64,000 bases of DNA from Staphylococcus haemolyticus. Lineage in GTDB: Bacteria > Bacillota > Bacilli > Staphylococcales > Staphylococcaceae. Positions 1-7,721 of this stretch are shown one piece after another; positions within the stretch are counted from its first letter, which is position 1, and the number at the start of each line of letters is the position of its first letter. The stretch spans positions 1,550,001 to 1,614,000 of the forward strand of contig NZ_CP035291.1 of assembly GCF_006094395.1 (NCBI RefSeq), in the 5' to 3' direction. A program made the translations under genes and the position numbers. The notes beneath the pieces were generated by a model, which saw nothing but the letters and a program-made list of their open reading frames with translations, had not been told where the DNA came from and did no database searches.

Positions 1-115
1 TATAAAATAGCATTGGTACTCAATCATAAAAGAAATTAAAACTAGAATTGCTTGTTCATAGTGAAAATGCAAAAAATTCAAGTAGTCAACTCTTTTAAAA
101 ATCTCTGCTCATTTA

Positions 116-358
116 TTAAATGCCTATTCTATTAATAACTTTTTGATAAGCATCAAGCACTTCTGGATAAAGATATATTACTCTAAATCCCATCCGGCGA
201 GTTACTTCGACTATTTCAGGTTTACAAACTATTTTATTTTGAAGGGTTGATTTACTTAACCCTGTTAAAGTTGCTAAATCTTTAATACCTACTGAAACAT
301 ATTGCCTCTTATAATTTTTCAGTAAGTTTTCTAGTTTATATTCAATCAATTTATTCAT
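116..358 (-). CDS. small HTH-like protein, unknown function
   Basis: An 80-residue, mostly helical basic protein. Residues about 22-40 (VGIKDLATLTGLSKSTLQ) read like a helix-turn-helix in which an LATLTGLSKSTLQ segment would be the recognition part, so DNA binding is inferred. The C-terminal third (RMGFRVIYLYPEVLDAYQ) is not a motif I recognise. No clear ribosome binding site precedes the ATG. The stop codon of the 30-residue peptide gene lies only five bases upstream, so translation is probably coupled to it. It is the third member of a compact cassette with two tiny hydrophobic peptides, in accessory DNA beside a prophage remnant. It could be a repressor or a plasmid- or phage-type control protein; the family is not identified. 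Confidence 0.6.
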   Translation of the reverse strand: MNKLIEYKLENLLKNYKRQYVSVGIKDLATLTGLSKSTLQNKIVCKPEIVEVTRRMGFRVIYLYPEVLDAYQKVINRIGI

Positions 359-363
359 AAATA

Positions 364-456
364 TTAATTTATAAAGCTAGATATTAAAGCAAGTAATACT
401 AATATAAAAATCCCTATTGTTAAATATAGAGATATTTGATCCCTGTTGATTTTCAT
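364..456 (-). CDS. 30-residue hydrophobic peptide, possible holin-like toxin
   Basis: This short frame has a good ribosome binding site (AAAGGAGTG) and an ATG start. It encodes a polar N-terminus (MKINRDQ) followed by one long hydrophobic segment (ISLYLTIGIFILVLLALISS) long enough to cross a membrane. The pattern of a short head plus a single IGIFILVLLALI-type helix resembles the small holin-like or type I toxin peptides of Gram-positive bacteria. That similarity is by eye only. It lies between a 28-residue peptide gene (17-base gap) and the 80-residue HTH-like gene (5-base gap). A membrane-active role is inferred. Confidence 0.5.
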   Translation of the reverse strand: MKINRDQISLYLTIGIFILVLLALISSFIN

Positions 457-473
457 AATGTTAAACACTCCTT

Positions 474-560
474 TTATTTCTTAAAGAAGTTAACCATAGC
501 TAACAATAAAGTAACTACATTAATATAAAAAGTTAACTTTCTTCTCAATTCTCTACTCAT
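474..560 (-). CDS. 28-residue cationic hydrophobic peptide
   Basis: The frame reads MSRELRRKL, then a hydrophobic stretch (FYINVVTLLLAMVNFF) and ends KK. An upstream ATG at 569 abuts the AAGGGG ribosome binding site too closely, so the ATG at 560, about nine bases downstream of it, is preferred. Four basic residues in the first eight and two lysines at the end flank the hydrophobic core, as in membrane-active peptides. It is the first member of a three-gene cassette. No family was recognised; a toxin, a bacteriocin-like peptide or a small membrane regulator are all possible. Confidence 0.45.
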   Translation of the reverse strand: MSRELRRKLTFYINVVTLLLAMVNFFKK

Positions 561-741
561 AAAACTCATCCCCTTATAAATTATTAACTATTACATACTT
601 CTTACCTGCGTCGATTACTCTCAGACTTCAAGATCATCCTTTAATTTAATTATATTATATTAATTTTATAATATAACGAAAAAGTATAAATTTAAATTTT
701 ATCGCAAGATATTAAAAACGCATTTTAGTTCAGCAATTAAA

Positions 742-1252
742 TTAGGGTTTTCCTATTATGTCTACAATTTGATCATCAAAGTTTTCTACACCTGATTCAC
801 TAAGCATTGAACGCGTTTCATTTCTCATTTGAGATAATGCCTTTTCAGCTTTTAATGCTTCATTCTCTTTCAAAAGTTTTTCTATCTCATATTGACTTTT
901 TTGGTCTTTATTCATCTTGGCCAGTTTTTCAGCTTCTTGAATGGGAGTGGGACAGAATTCTTTTAAATTCGTCGTCTCAACCCTGCAAGGATGACTAGAA
1001 CTGAGAAAAGCTTGATTTAAGCGCCTTCTCAGTTCAGTCAGCTACTGTGAATTTGCTAGATAGCATTATTATATTATTTATGTCCCAGACTTCATCAGAT
1101 TTTCTTCTTTCTCTAGCTAGACGGTCTTTAATCATTTGAGATACTTCTTCTTGGGAAAATGTTTTCTCATTTTGTTGGATTTGTTCATTAGGTGTTTCTA
1201 AATTCTCATTGCTTTTTGCTTCTTCAGTAATATTACTTTGGTTGTTTTCCAT
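742..1252 (-). pseudogene. phage capsid scaffold gene (DUF4355 type), interrupted
   Basis: Two pieces of one phage scaffolding gene lie on the minus strand. The N-terminal piece (1252 down to about 1093) is acidic and ends with FSQEEVSQMIKDRLARERR, the usual DUF4355 start. The C-terminal piece (about 942 down to 742) reads QEAEKLAKMNKDQKSQYEIE and continues as a Lys/Glu-rich coiled coil to a stop after IIGKP. Between them sits the dispersed element at 943-1092, which introduces stops. The C-terminus also ends earlier than expected for a roughly 200-residue scaffold. A ribosome binding site (GGAGGT) precedes the ATG at 1252. In intact phages this gene follows the minor head gene, as here, so this is a broken head module. 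Confidence 0.75.
943..1092. repeat. dispersed element inserted in the scaffold gene
   Basis: A roughly 150-base AT-rich block starts GGGAGTGGGACAGAA and ends ATTTATGTCCCAGACT, so its ends are imperfect inverted repeats (GTGGGACA and TGTCCCAG). It contains an internal hairpin, GAACTGAGAA paired with TTCTCAGTTC, near 999-1035. A second copy with the same ends and orientation is at 23360-23532. Because coding sequence for one phage protein lies on both sides, this copy must have moved in. It has no reading frame of its own and resembles a non-autonomous miniature element; which enzyme moves it is unknown. Confidence 0.65.
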
Positions 1253-1330
1253 GAGATATACCTCCGTTTATAGTCTGTCGACTTTTCATTCCATACTTGC
1301 TTTTATAACGTCATCAGCACGTTTTGGACA

Positions 1331-1357
1331 TAAAAAATAACCTTCCGTAGAAGGTTG
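1331..1357 (-). terminator. terminator after the candidate immunity gene
   Basis: The minus strand forms a perfect 7-bp stem (AACCTTC / GAAGGTT) around a TACG loop, followed by ATTTTTTA. It lies about 55 bases past the stop of the gene ending at 1413, so it would close the toxin-immunity transcript. Confidence 0.7.
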
Positions 1358-1412
1358 AAAAAGTGTATAAAAATAGCACCACTTTCTATTTATATGGGTA
1401 GAAAGGATGCCA

Positions 1413-1607
1413 TTAAGATATTATTCTTATTTCTTTAATTTCAGAGTCATCAATAGAGTAAATACCTAATTCAGTTTCTAAATCCATTACAAAATTTGCT
1501 GAATCACTTTCATATGGATTTTCAAAATTTATTACATCTCCAAAAAGTTTATTATCATCATTTAAAACTACGTTTACTTTATGTCCGTAAGACCTAGCTA
1601 TTCTCAT
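1413..1607 (-). CDS. candidate immunity protein for the MuF toxin
   Basis: A 64-residue acidic protein, apparently all beta (KVNVVLNDDNKLFGDVINFE, then NFVMDLETELGIYSID), with the look of a small SH3- or Sm-like barrel. Its ATG overlaps the stop of the toxin-domain frame in an ATGA arrangement (1604-1607), and the AAGGAG ribosome binding site lies inside the toxin's last codons. This is a strongly coupled toxin-then-partner order, and a terminator follows. In MuF-type phage polymorphic toxins the small gene directly after the toxin is normally the immunity gene, so that role is inferred from position. The frame is intact although its partner gene is broken. No immunity family was recognised by sequence. 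Confidence 0.55.
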   Translation of the reverse strand: MRIARSYGHKVNVVLNDDNKLFGDVINFENPYESDSANFVMDLETELGIYSIDDSEIKEIRIIS

Positions 1608-2901
1608 TTTTTCATCTCCTTCTTAATATAAGGAACTACATGTGTACCTGTCTTAGAATAATGTACTTTCCCTAATTTAGTATTAATATAACGACCATTT
1701 ACAAAAGCTTTTCCAATTACAACACCAAAGTCTATAATTTCTTTTTTATTAAATTTATTGTTAACTAATAACATTATACCAGTATTTGATTTTTCCATAA
1801 GTAATTTATTCAATTCTCGATTAGGTATAGTAGTGTAGCTTGGAAGCATATAATTATTTTTAATGGCTTTCGATTTACTTTCTTCAAAAAGTCTATGATT
1901 TTTACAATGTCTATTTTGTTTTTCAGGATTTATATCTATTCTTATTTTACCACTATGTATCATATCAAGCATTTCTTTTTTTGCCTGTTCTTGTAATTTT
2001 TCTTTTTCAATTACTTTATTCTCTGTCTGATACTTACCTTTACGCTCATTAAAGAATTTATTCCGCCAGTTTCCCACATGTGGTACTGTAGTACTTCTGC
2101 GGTAGAGCATTAACTCCAGGTATCATATCTTTAAATTTAAATACATTGCCATTTAATGAGTGACAAATTTTAGATGTTTTTTTATCAATTTTAGCCACAT
2201 ATTTATATTCCCCATCTTTACCTAATTCTTTAAGATAAGTTAGCTTCTGTGATTCAGCCTGCACACGTGCTGATTCAGTAACTAATAATCTACTAGCATT
2301 ATAAGTAGTGGAATTTGTTTGCTTTTTAAACTCAGATACATACTCATTAGGATGTCTCCCTCTAAGTAATACATTGCTCGTCGTTGTTTCCACTTCTTTT
2401 TGAACTAAAGCCATATCTTGCCATAATCTAGTTGACCAGTTAACGCCTTTGAAGTTACTATTCACAACTGCTTTTACTTCATTGTCATCAATTTTTACAT
2501 GTTCACCAAGAATGTGTGCCTGTCTTTCAACTTCTCTATCCACTGCCTCAACTAACTTATTTTCTAGCTTATCTTGAATATCCAAAGTAGAATCTTTGAC
2601 CATCAAATCTAATTGTTGCTTTAATAATTTTTCTCTAGATACTTTCATAGTCAAGTTATACAGTTTAAGTGCTTTGTTTGCTTCATCGCTAAAATCTATA
2701 CGCTTCACATATTTTTTAGCTTTGTTTCGAAACACATATACATCAAAGTCATCTGCTTTTTTCACGACTTCTTGAATGGTTAAACCCAGTATTCGTTGCA
2801 TATTTTTCATAAAAAGCGAGTAGTTCTCTCATTATTTCTGCATACATTAACATAATAATGAGTTCTATTTCTGAAGTAGCTTGGGCATCACAAATTAATG
2901 A
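1604..2901 (-). pseudogene. MuF/SPP1 gp7-like minor head protein with type 50 toxin domain, frameshifted
   Basis: Three adjoining frames together spell one phage minor head (MuF, SPP1 gp7-like) protein. The N-terminal part in the first frame includes AEIMRELLAFYEKYATNTG (about 2850-2785). A one-base shift in the run GGGTTTAA near 2785 moves to the second frame (TIQEVVKKADDFDV onward). This carries the long helical region and the VTESARVQAE and KIDKKTSKICHSLNG segments. Near 2100-2115 the PPxHPxC stretch usual before CRSTT is missing and the frame shifts again into RSTTVPHVGNWRNKFF. The third frame ends in a domain with KQNRH and HYSKTGTHVVP, the hallmarks I know for polymorphic toxin type 50, a predicted RNase. 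The extreme N-terminus is absent; the open frame begins at 2901, after a stop. The product is dead as a head protein; the toxin domain itself shows no internal stop. Confidence 0.75.
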
Positions 2902-2925
2902 TTAGTAATATACCTATGAAATTGA

Positions 2926-3042
2926 TTGAAGAGGTTAATCCACAAATCTAAAAGTATTATTAATGAAAAGTATAGTCATCTAACAAAAATGCATGATAAT
3001 GATAAAGAAAATTTTGAGAAGTATATTAAGAATGTTTTTTAA
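2926..3042 (+). pseudogene. 3' end of a tyrosine-recombinase integrase
   Basis: On the plus strand the last codons read EKYSHLTKMHDNDKENFEKY and end at TAA 3040-3042. The YSHL tetrad (Tyr codon 2971-2973) matches the catalytic tyrosine context of phage integrases and Xer-type enzymes, which read T-x-x-Y-x-H near the C-terminus. Everything upstream is out of frame or absent, so only the tail survives. It lies opposite in strand to the phage head genes and next to the glnA terminator, as expected at one end of an integrated phage. Confidence 0.6.
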
Positions 3043-3047
3043 AGTGT

Positions 3048-3097
3048 ACTTGACCAAAACTTGACCAATTTCAATTTCTTCACAAAAATGGTCAAGT
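3048..3097. repeat. ACTTGACCA repeats, possible integrase arm sites
   Basis: ACTTGACCA occurs at 3048-3056 and 3059-3067, 11 bases apart, and once inverted (TGGTCAAGT) at 3089-3097. They start six bases after the integrase stop codon. Repeats with helical phasing beside an integrase gene suggest arm-type binding sites close to the attachment site; this role is inferred. Confidence 0.45.
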
Positions 3098-3116
3098 AAA
3101 TTTAGCTTTTCCAACA

Positions 3117-3147
3117 CAAAAAAGAAGCTAAGGCAAGATGCCTTAAC
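3117..3147 (-). terminator. glnA terminator
   Basis: A stem of GCTAAGGCA with TGCCTTAAC around an AGA loop (3127-3147) is followed on the minus strand by a T run (3118-3123). It lies 40 bases after the glnA stop and closes the glnRA transcript. Confidence 0.8.
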
Positions 3148-3186
3148 TCCTTGTACCACTAAGTCTTTCCCCTTTTTGCTTAGCGA

Positions 3187-4527
3187 TTAGTATTGTTTCA
3201 TATATTGATCGCGTTCCCACTCAGAAACTTGAGTTCTATAATAATCCCATTCAATTGATTTAGAGTTTATAAATTGATTGTAAATGTGATTACCTAACGC
3301 TTTTTTAACTGTGTCATTTTCACGCATAGCTTTTAAAGCAGTGTAAAGTGTTGAAGGTAAGTCTTGGATACCTACAGCTTCACGTTCTTCACGGTTCATT
3401 TCATAAATATTTTGGTTGACTGGTTCTGGAACTTTAGTTTTGTTCTTAATACCATCTAAACCAGCTTGTAGGATTGTTGCTAATGCCATGTAAGGGTTAG
3501 CAGCTGGGTCTACTGAACGTACTTCAATACGAGTTGATAATCCTCTTGAAGATGGCACACGTACTAATGGTGAACGGTTTTTACCACTCCAAGCGATATA
3601 ACAAGGTGCTTCGTAACCAGGAACTAAACGTTTATAAGAGTTTACTAATGGGTTACACACAGCTGTGAATCCACGTGCATTATTTAAGATACCTGCAGTA
3701 AAGTGATAAGCATCTTCAGTTAATTGCATTTCACCATTTGGATCGAAGAATGCATTTTCTTTACCTTTAAATAATGATACGTTGAAGTGCATTCCGCTTC
3801 CGTTAACACCGAATAATGGTTTTGGCATGAATGTTGCATGTAAATTATGCTTACGTGCAATTGTTTTAACAACTAATTTAAATGTTTGGATGTTATCACA
3901 AGCAGTAATCGCATCTGCGTATTTAAAGTCAATTTCATGTTGTCCTGGCGCAACTTCGTGGTGACTTGCTTCGATATCAAATCCCATATCTTCAAGTTCT
4001 AACACAATGTCACGACGGCAATTTTCACCTAAGTCTGTTGGTGCTAAATCGAAGTAACCACCATTGTCATTTAATTCTAATGTTGGTTCACCTTTTTCAT
4101 CTAATTTGAATAAGAAGAACTCTGGTTCAGGCCCTAAGTTGAAATCTGTATAGCCCATATCTTCCATTTCTTTCAACACACGTTTTAAGTTGTTACGTGG
4201 GTCACCAGCAAATGGTTCACCGTCAGTAGTATAAACATCACAAATTAAACGAGCTACTTTACCTTGACCGGCAGTCCATGGGAAGATAACCCAAGTATCT
4301 AAATCTGGGCATAAATACATGTCAGATTCTTCGATACGTACGAAACCTTCGATTGATGAACCATCAAACATCATTTCGTTATCTAATACTTTTTCTAATT
4401 GGCTAACTGGTACTTCAACGTTCTTGATTGTTCCTAAGATATCTGTGAATTGTAATCTTAAGTATCTAACGTTTTCTTCTTTTGCAAACTTACGAATGTC
4501 ATCTTTACTAAATGTACGTTTAGGCAT
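3187..4527 (-). CDS. glnA: glutamine synthetase, type I
   Basis: The enzyme makes glutamine from glutamate, ammonia and ATP in the cytosol. It has 446 residues, the usual length of the Gram-positive GSI-alpha form. Visible signatures include FDGSSIEGF near residue 55, the NGSGMHFN and [13 protein letters not shown] metal- and substrate-binding segments, and the NRSPLVRVP stretch. There is no insertion or adenylylation tyrosine loop of the GSI-beta type. Regulation is therefore expected by feedback inhibition and by GlnR, whose gene lies 20 bases upstream in the same transcript. An AGGATTT-type site precedes the ATG. A GlnR box lies before the operon and a terminator follows. Confidence 0.97.
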   Translation of the reverse strand: MPKRTFSKDDIRKFAKEENVRYLRLQFTDILGTIKNVEVPVSQLEKVLDNEMMFDGSSIEGFVRIEESDMYLCPDLDTWVIFPWTAGQGKVARLICDVYTTDGEPFAGDPRNNLKRVLKEMEDMGYTDFNLGPEPEFFLFKLDEKGEPTLELNDNGGYFDLAPTDLGENCRRDIVLELEDMGFDIEASHHEVAPGQHEIDFKYADAITACDNIQTFKLVVKTIARKHNLHATFMPKPLFGVNGSGMHFNVSLFKGKENAFFDPNGEMQLTEDAYHFTAGILNNARGFTAVCNPLVNSYKRLVPGYEAPCYIAWSGKNRSPLVRVPSSRGLSTRIEVRSVDPAANPYMALATILQAGLDGIKNKTKVPEPVNQNIYEMNREEREAVGIQDLPSTLYTALKAMRENDTVKKALGNHIYNQFINSKSIEWDYYRTQVSEWERDQYMKQY

Positions 4528-4547
4528 GGTAGAAATCCTCCAAAAAT

Positions 4548-4913
4548 TTATTTAATAAACCGTGATAAATCCCCACGATTTATTGGCAAAGCTTCACCAG
4601 GTGGTTTCTGCGTTGCGTCTACAATCATTCTTTTTCTAATCTCTTGTTCATCTGATGTTAAATGCCCTTGATTATTAGTTATGATTTGTTTAATTCCTTT
4701 AAGGTTAAATCCCTTTTCAATCAAAGATTTAATTTCAAGGAGTCTTTCTAAATCATTTAACGAGAATAATCGCTTATTTCCTTCTGTACGCTCGGGCATG
4801 ACAAGTTCATGTGTTTCATAGTAGCGGATTTGTCTTGCAGTGAGTTCTGTTAATTTACAAACAACACTCATAGAGAACACGGCCATATTACGTCTGATTT
4901 TATCGTTAGACAT
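4548..4913 (-). CDS. glnR: MerR-family nitrogen repressor GlnR
   Basis: A 121-residue repressor of glutamine synthetase expression. The N-terminal winged helix-turn-helix of the MerR type covers residues about 10-75 ([13 protein letters not shown], then [14 protein letters not shown]). The C-terminal tail ends [13 protein letters not shown], the segment through which GlnR senses feedback-inhibited glutamine synthetase in Bacillus. I chose the ATG at 4913 because the AGAGGTGAGG site sits seven bases upstream; a GTG at 4925 would overlap that site. It forms an operon with glnA and should repress its own promoter through the box at 4982-4998. Confidence 0.95.
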   Translation of the reverse strand: MSNDKIRRNMAVFSMSVVCKLTELTARQIRYYETHELVMPERTEGNKRLFSLNDLERLLEIKSLIEKGFNLKGIKQIITNNQGHLTSDEQEIRKRMIVDATQKPPGEALPINRGDLSRFIK

Positions 4914-4947
4914 TAATAACCTCACCTCTACTTTTGAACTTGATACT

Positions 4948-4976
4948 AATTTAGCATAGTTTAAAGCGTATTACAA
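4948..4976 (-). promoter_or_regulatory. glnRA promoter
   Basis: The minus strand has TTGTAA (4971-4976) and TAAATT (4948-4953) separated by 17 bases, about 35 bases upstream of the glnR start. It is the only well-spaced pair seen here. The GlnR box lies immediately upstream of the -35 element. Confidence 0.6.
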
Positions 4977-4981
4977 AAATA

Positions 4982-4998
4982 TGTTAGGTTTTCTTACA
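4982..4998. promoter_or_regulatory. GlnR/TnrA-type operator
   Basis: TGTTAGGTTTTCTTACA matches the known GlnR/TnrA consensus TGTNA-N7-TNACA at every fixed position. It sits six bases upstream of the -35 hexamer of the glnRA promoter, where GlnR binding would block transcription. Confidence 0.75.
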
Positions 4999-5079
4999 TA
5001 GATTTATAAAAGCTATATTTGATAGTAATTACAATGTCTTTTATAACAAGTAATTTATATTGAATTATAACTTTTTTCA

Positions 5080-5110
5080 AAAAATCCCTACTCAACTCAA
5101 GTAGGGATAC
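5080..5110 (-). terminator. terminator after the YnbB-type lyase gene
   Basis: A perfect 9-bp stem (ATCCCTACT 5086-5094 with AGTAGGGAT 5102-5110) is followed on the minus strand by six T residues. It separates the lyase gene from glnRA. Confidence 0.85.
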
Positions 5111-5115
5111 ATTTT

Positions 5116-6354
5116 CTATATCAAATTTTGTTCTTTTAAATAAGTAACTGCACGTGTAACAGCTAATTTAACATGTTCATATGTTAATCCGCCTTGTACA
5201 TAAGCTTCATACGGTGGTCTAATAGGTCCATCTGCAGACAATTCAATTGAAGACCCTTGAACAAAAGTACCGGCTGCCATAATGACATCATCTTCATAAC
5301 CAGGCATATAGCTTGGTTCTGGACTAAAATGAGCATTAATTGGTGAAGCATGTTGAATACTTTGGCAAAATGCTATCATTTGTTCTTTTGCATCAAATTG
5401 AACAGTCTGTATTAAATCGGTACGTTTAACATTGTATTTAGGAACTGTTTTCATTTTCATTTTTTCAAGGAGTAAGCTTGTAAATAATGCACCTTTCAAA
5501 CTCTGACTAACTACATGTGGTGCTAAGAAGAAGCCTTGATACATCTCTTGTAACGAATACAATGATGCGCCTGCCTCTTTACCAATTCCAGGCGCTGTTA
5601 ATCGATAGCCACAACGTTCGATTAAATCTTTACGTCCAGCGATATAGCCACCAATTTTAGCTAGGCCGCCACCTGGGTTCTTAATTAATGAACCTGCTAT
5701 CAAATCTGCACCAACTTCAATAGGTTCACGTTGCTCTACAAATTCTCCATAACAATTATCCACAAAGACAATGACATTGGGGTATTGTGATTTAATTGCA
5801 TGGATAGCAGATTCAATTTCATCGATAGTAATTGAAGGTCTTTGGTCATACCCTTTTGAACGTTGAATGGCTACTACTTTCGTCTTTTCTGAAATGGCTT
5901 CAATTGAGGATTGAATATCTATTTGTCCATCTTTTAAAGGGACCTCTTTAAATTCGACACCGTGTTCTTTCAAGCTTTCAATGCCATTTCCATTTACCCC
6001 TATAACTTCAAGCAACGTATCATATGGACTTCCAGTAATATATAATAGTTCATCTCCGTATTTAAGTGTACTTTGAAGTGCTAGAGTAATCGCATGTGTA
6101 CCAGAAATGATTTGCGGGCGCACAATAGCATCTTCAGCTTTAAATGTATGTGCATAGATTTCTTCCAAATGGTCCCGACCAAAATCATCATATCCATATC
6201 CTGTACTTCCAACTAAATCACTCTCAGTAGCTTTAACGTAATGAAAAGCATTCAGAACTTTTTCTTGATTACTATATGCAATTTCTTCTATTTCTTTAAA
6301 ATATGGTGCCAACGTCTTCTCTACGTCTTTAACCATTGATGTAATATCTGACAT
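5116..6354 (-). CDS. PLP-dependent lyase, YnbB/methionine gamma-lyase-like
   Basis: A 412-residue fold-type I PLP enzyme of the family annotated as YnbB, aluminium-resistance or methionine gamma-lyase-like. Substrate in the cell is not established. Signatures are GSTGYGYDDFGRDHLE near residue 50, the GTHAITLAL cofactor segment, FVDNCYGEF with the Asp that pairs with the pyridine ring, and GSLIKNPGGG with the likely Schiff-base lysine. Near the C-terminus is the GSSIELSADGPIR segment. The ATG at 6354 is chosen because AGGAAG lies nine bases upstream; a second ATG at 6360 is too close to it. The gene starts 19 bases after hflX, so the two are probably cotranscribed, as in other staphylococci. 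Confidence 0.85.
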   Translation of the reverse strand: MSDITSMVKDVEKTLAPYFKEIEEIAYSNQEKVLNAFHYVKATESDLVGSTGYGYDDFGRDHLEEIYAHTFKAEDAIVRPQIISGTHAITLALQSTLKYGDELLYITGSPYDTLLEVIGVNGNGIESLKEHGVEFKEVPLKDGQIDIQSSIEAISEKTKVVAIQRSKGYDQRPSITIDEIESAIHAIKSQYPNVIVFVDNCYGEFVEQREPIEVGADLIAGSLIKNPGGGLAKIGGYIAGRKDLIERCGYRLTAPGIGKEAGASLYSLQEMYQGFFLAPHVVSQSLKGALFTSLLLEKMKMKTVPKYNVKRTDLIQTVQFDAKEQMIAFCQSIQHASPINAHFSPEPSYMPGYEDDVIMAAGTFVQGSSIELSADGPIRPPYEAYVQGGLTYEHVKLAVTRAVTYLKEQNLI

Positions 6355-6373
6355 TTTCATATACTTCCTTTTA

Positions 6374-7612
6374 TCATTTTTTATATCCAGTAATGATGTA
6401 AGTTTCATTTTCAGGATTAAAATTCATTTCTTCAATGAGTGTATGCTGCTTTAAGAAATAAAGTCTATCTGCGTTTGTACTAGGGACAATCTCTTCATAG
6501 AAACTTAGTGTTGATTTAACTTGATCTATTAAAAGTGCCTTTACTTTTAATTTATCTTCTTCATCACGGCTAGAGACAAAGATGGATGGAGACGCAGATA
6601 ATGGTTTATCATCACTATCACCACATTGATCCTTCTTATTAAATATAACCTCTTGTGGTATTTGATTCATATCTAAATCATTAATCAATTGATTTACTGT
6701 ATCATATTGAGAACGATATTCTGGATGACTCGCATCAACAACATGTAATAATAAATCTGCACCTTTTGCTTCTTCTAAAGTTGATTTAAAGGCTGCAATC
6801 AAGGTCGTTGGTAACTTTTGAATGAAACCTACAGTATCTGAAATAATTAAATTAAATCCTTCATTTATTTGAATTTGACGTGTTTTAGGATCTAATGTTG
6901 CAAAAAGTAAATCCTTTTCAAAGGTTTCTTCGCCAGATAATACATTGAACCATGACGATTTCCCCGCATTTGTATAGCCTACGAGTGCAATCTGAAAGAC
7001 TTGATTTTGTTCACGTTTGCTACGATAACGTTCCCTGTGTTCCACTACAGTTTTTAATTGATGTTTAATTTCATTCATACGTGTTCGAATGTGACGTCTG
7101 TCCATTTCTAACTTCGTTTCACCAGGACCACGTGTACCTATGCCACCACCTAGTCTTGATAAACTCTTACCATGTCCTTGAAGTCTTGGCAATAAATAAT
7201 CTAATTGCGCTAATTCGACTTGTAATTTACCTTCGCGACTGCTAGCTCTTAAGGCAAATATTTCTAAAATCAATTGTGTTCTATCGATAATTTTAATGCC
7301 CAAATTATCATTTAATGTTTTTGATTGAGCGGTAGTTAACTCATCATTCGTTACTACGACGTCTATATCATGGAATTCAATAAAAGCTTTAAGTTCATCA
7401 ATCTTACCTTTACCAACGTAATATTTATGATCGACTTGTTCTCTATTTTGAGTAACTTGTCCTTTAACATCTAGCTGACAAGTCAAAGATAGGGCTTTTA
7501 ATTCTTCCATTGTTGAATCAAAATTAAATTCGTTATCATTTTGAGCATGTACACCGACTAATACAGCAGTTTCCAATTTTTTCTTTGTTTCATGAGTAAT
7601 TTGCTGAGTCAT
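6374..7612 (-). CDS. hflX: ribosome-associated GTPase HflX
   Basis: A 412-residue GTPase that binds ribosomes and in other bacteria splits stalled 70S particles under stress. The N-terminal HflX domain (about 15-190) contains the glycine-rich GGGIGTRGPGETKLE segment typical of the family. The G domain follows, with G1 GYTNAGKS at 212-219, G3 DTVGF and G4 NKKD. The ATG at 7612 is chosen because AAGGAG lies nine bases upstream; the ATG at 7621 abuts it. It leads a two-gene unit with the YnbB-type lyase and diverges from the peroxidase gene. Confidence 0.95.
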   Translation of the reverse strand: MTQQITHETKKKLETAVLVGVHAQNDNEFNFDSTMEELKALSLTCQLDVKGQVTQNREQVDHKYYVGKGKIDELKAFIEFHDIDVVVTNDELTTAQSKTLNDNLGIKIIDRTQLILEIFALRASSREGKLQVELAQLDYLLPRLQGHGKSLSRLGGGIGTRGPGETKLEMDRRHIRTRMNEIKHQLKTVVEHRERYRSKREQNQVFQIALVGYTNAGKSSWFNVLSGEETFEKDLLFATLDPKTRQIQINEGFNLIISDTVGFIQKLPTTLIAAFKSTLEEAKGADLLLHVVDASHPEYRSQYDTVNQLINDLDMNQIPQEVIFNKKDQCGDSDDKPLSASPSIFVSSRDEEDKLKVKALLIDQVKSTLSFYEEIVPSTNADRLYFLKQHTLIEEMNFNPENETYIITGYKK

Positions 7613-7721
7613 GTTATACATCTCCTTCTTATATGTTTCTCAAATATTCTATCATAGTGTCTATGCAAAGACTATCCACTAAAATTATGTTACATTAAAC
7701 TTATATCGAAAGGGTGATACT

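Noticed and set aside
807..998. 63-codon plus-strand frame
   Set aside because: It lies opposite the split scaffold gene and runs into the dispersed element; composition and lack of a ribosome binding site show it is a shadow.
1265..1320. Possible small phage gene between the terminator and the scaffold gene
   Set aside because: A short frame (PKRADDVIKASME) can be read but has no start or ribosome binding site; it may be a remnant, which I could not support.
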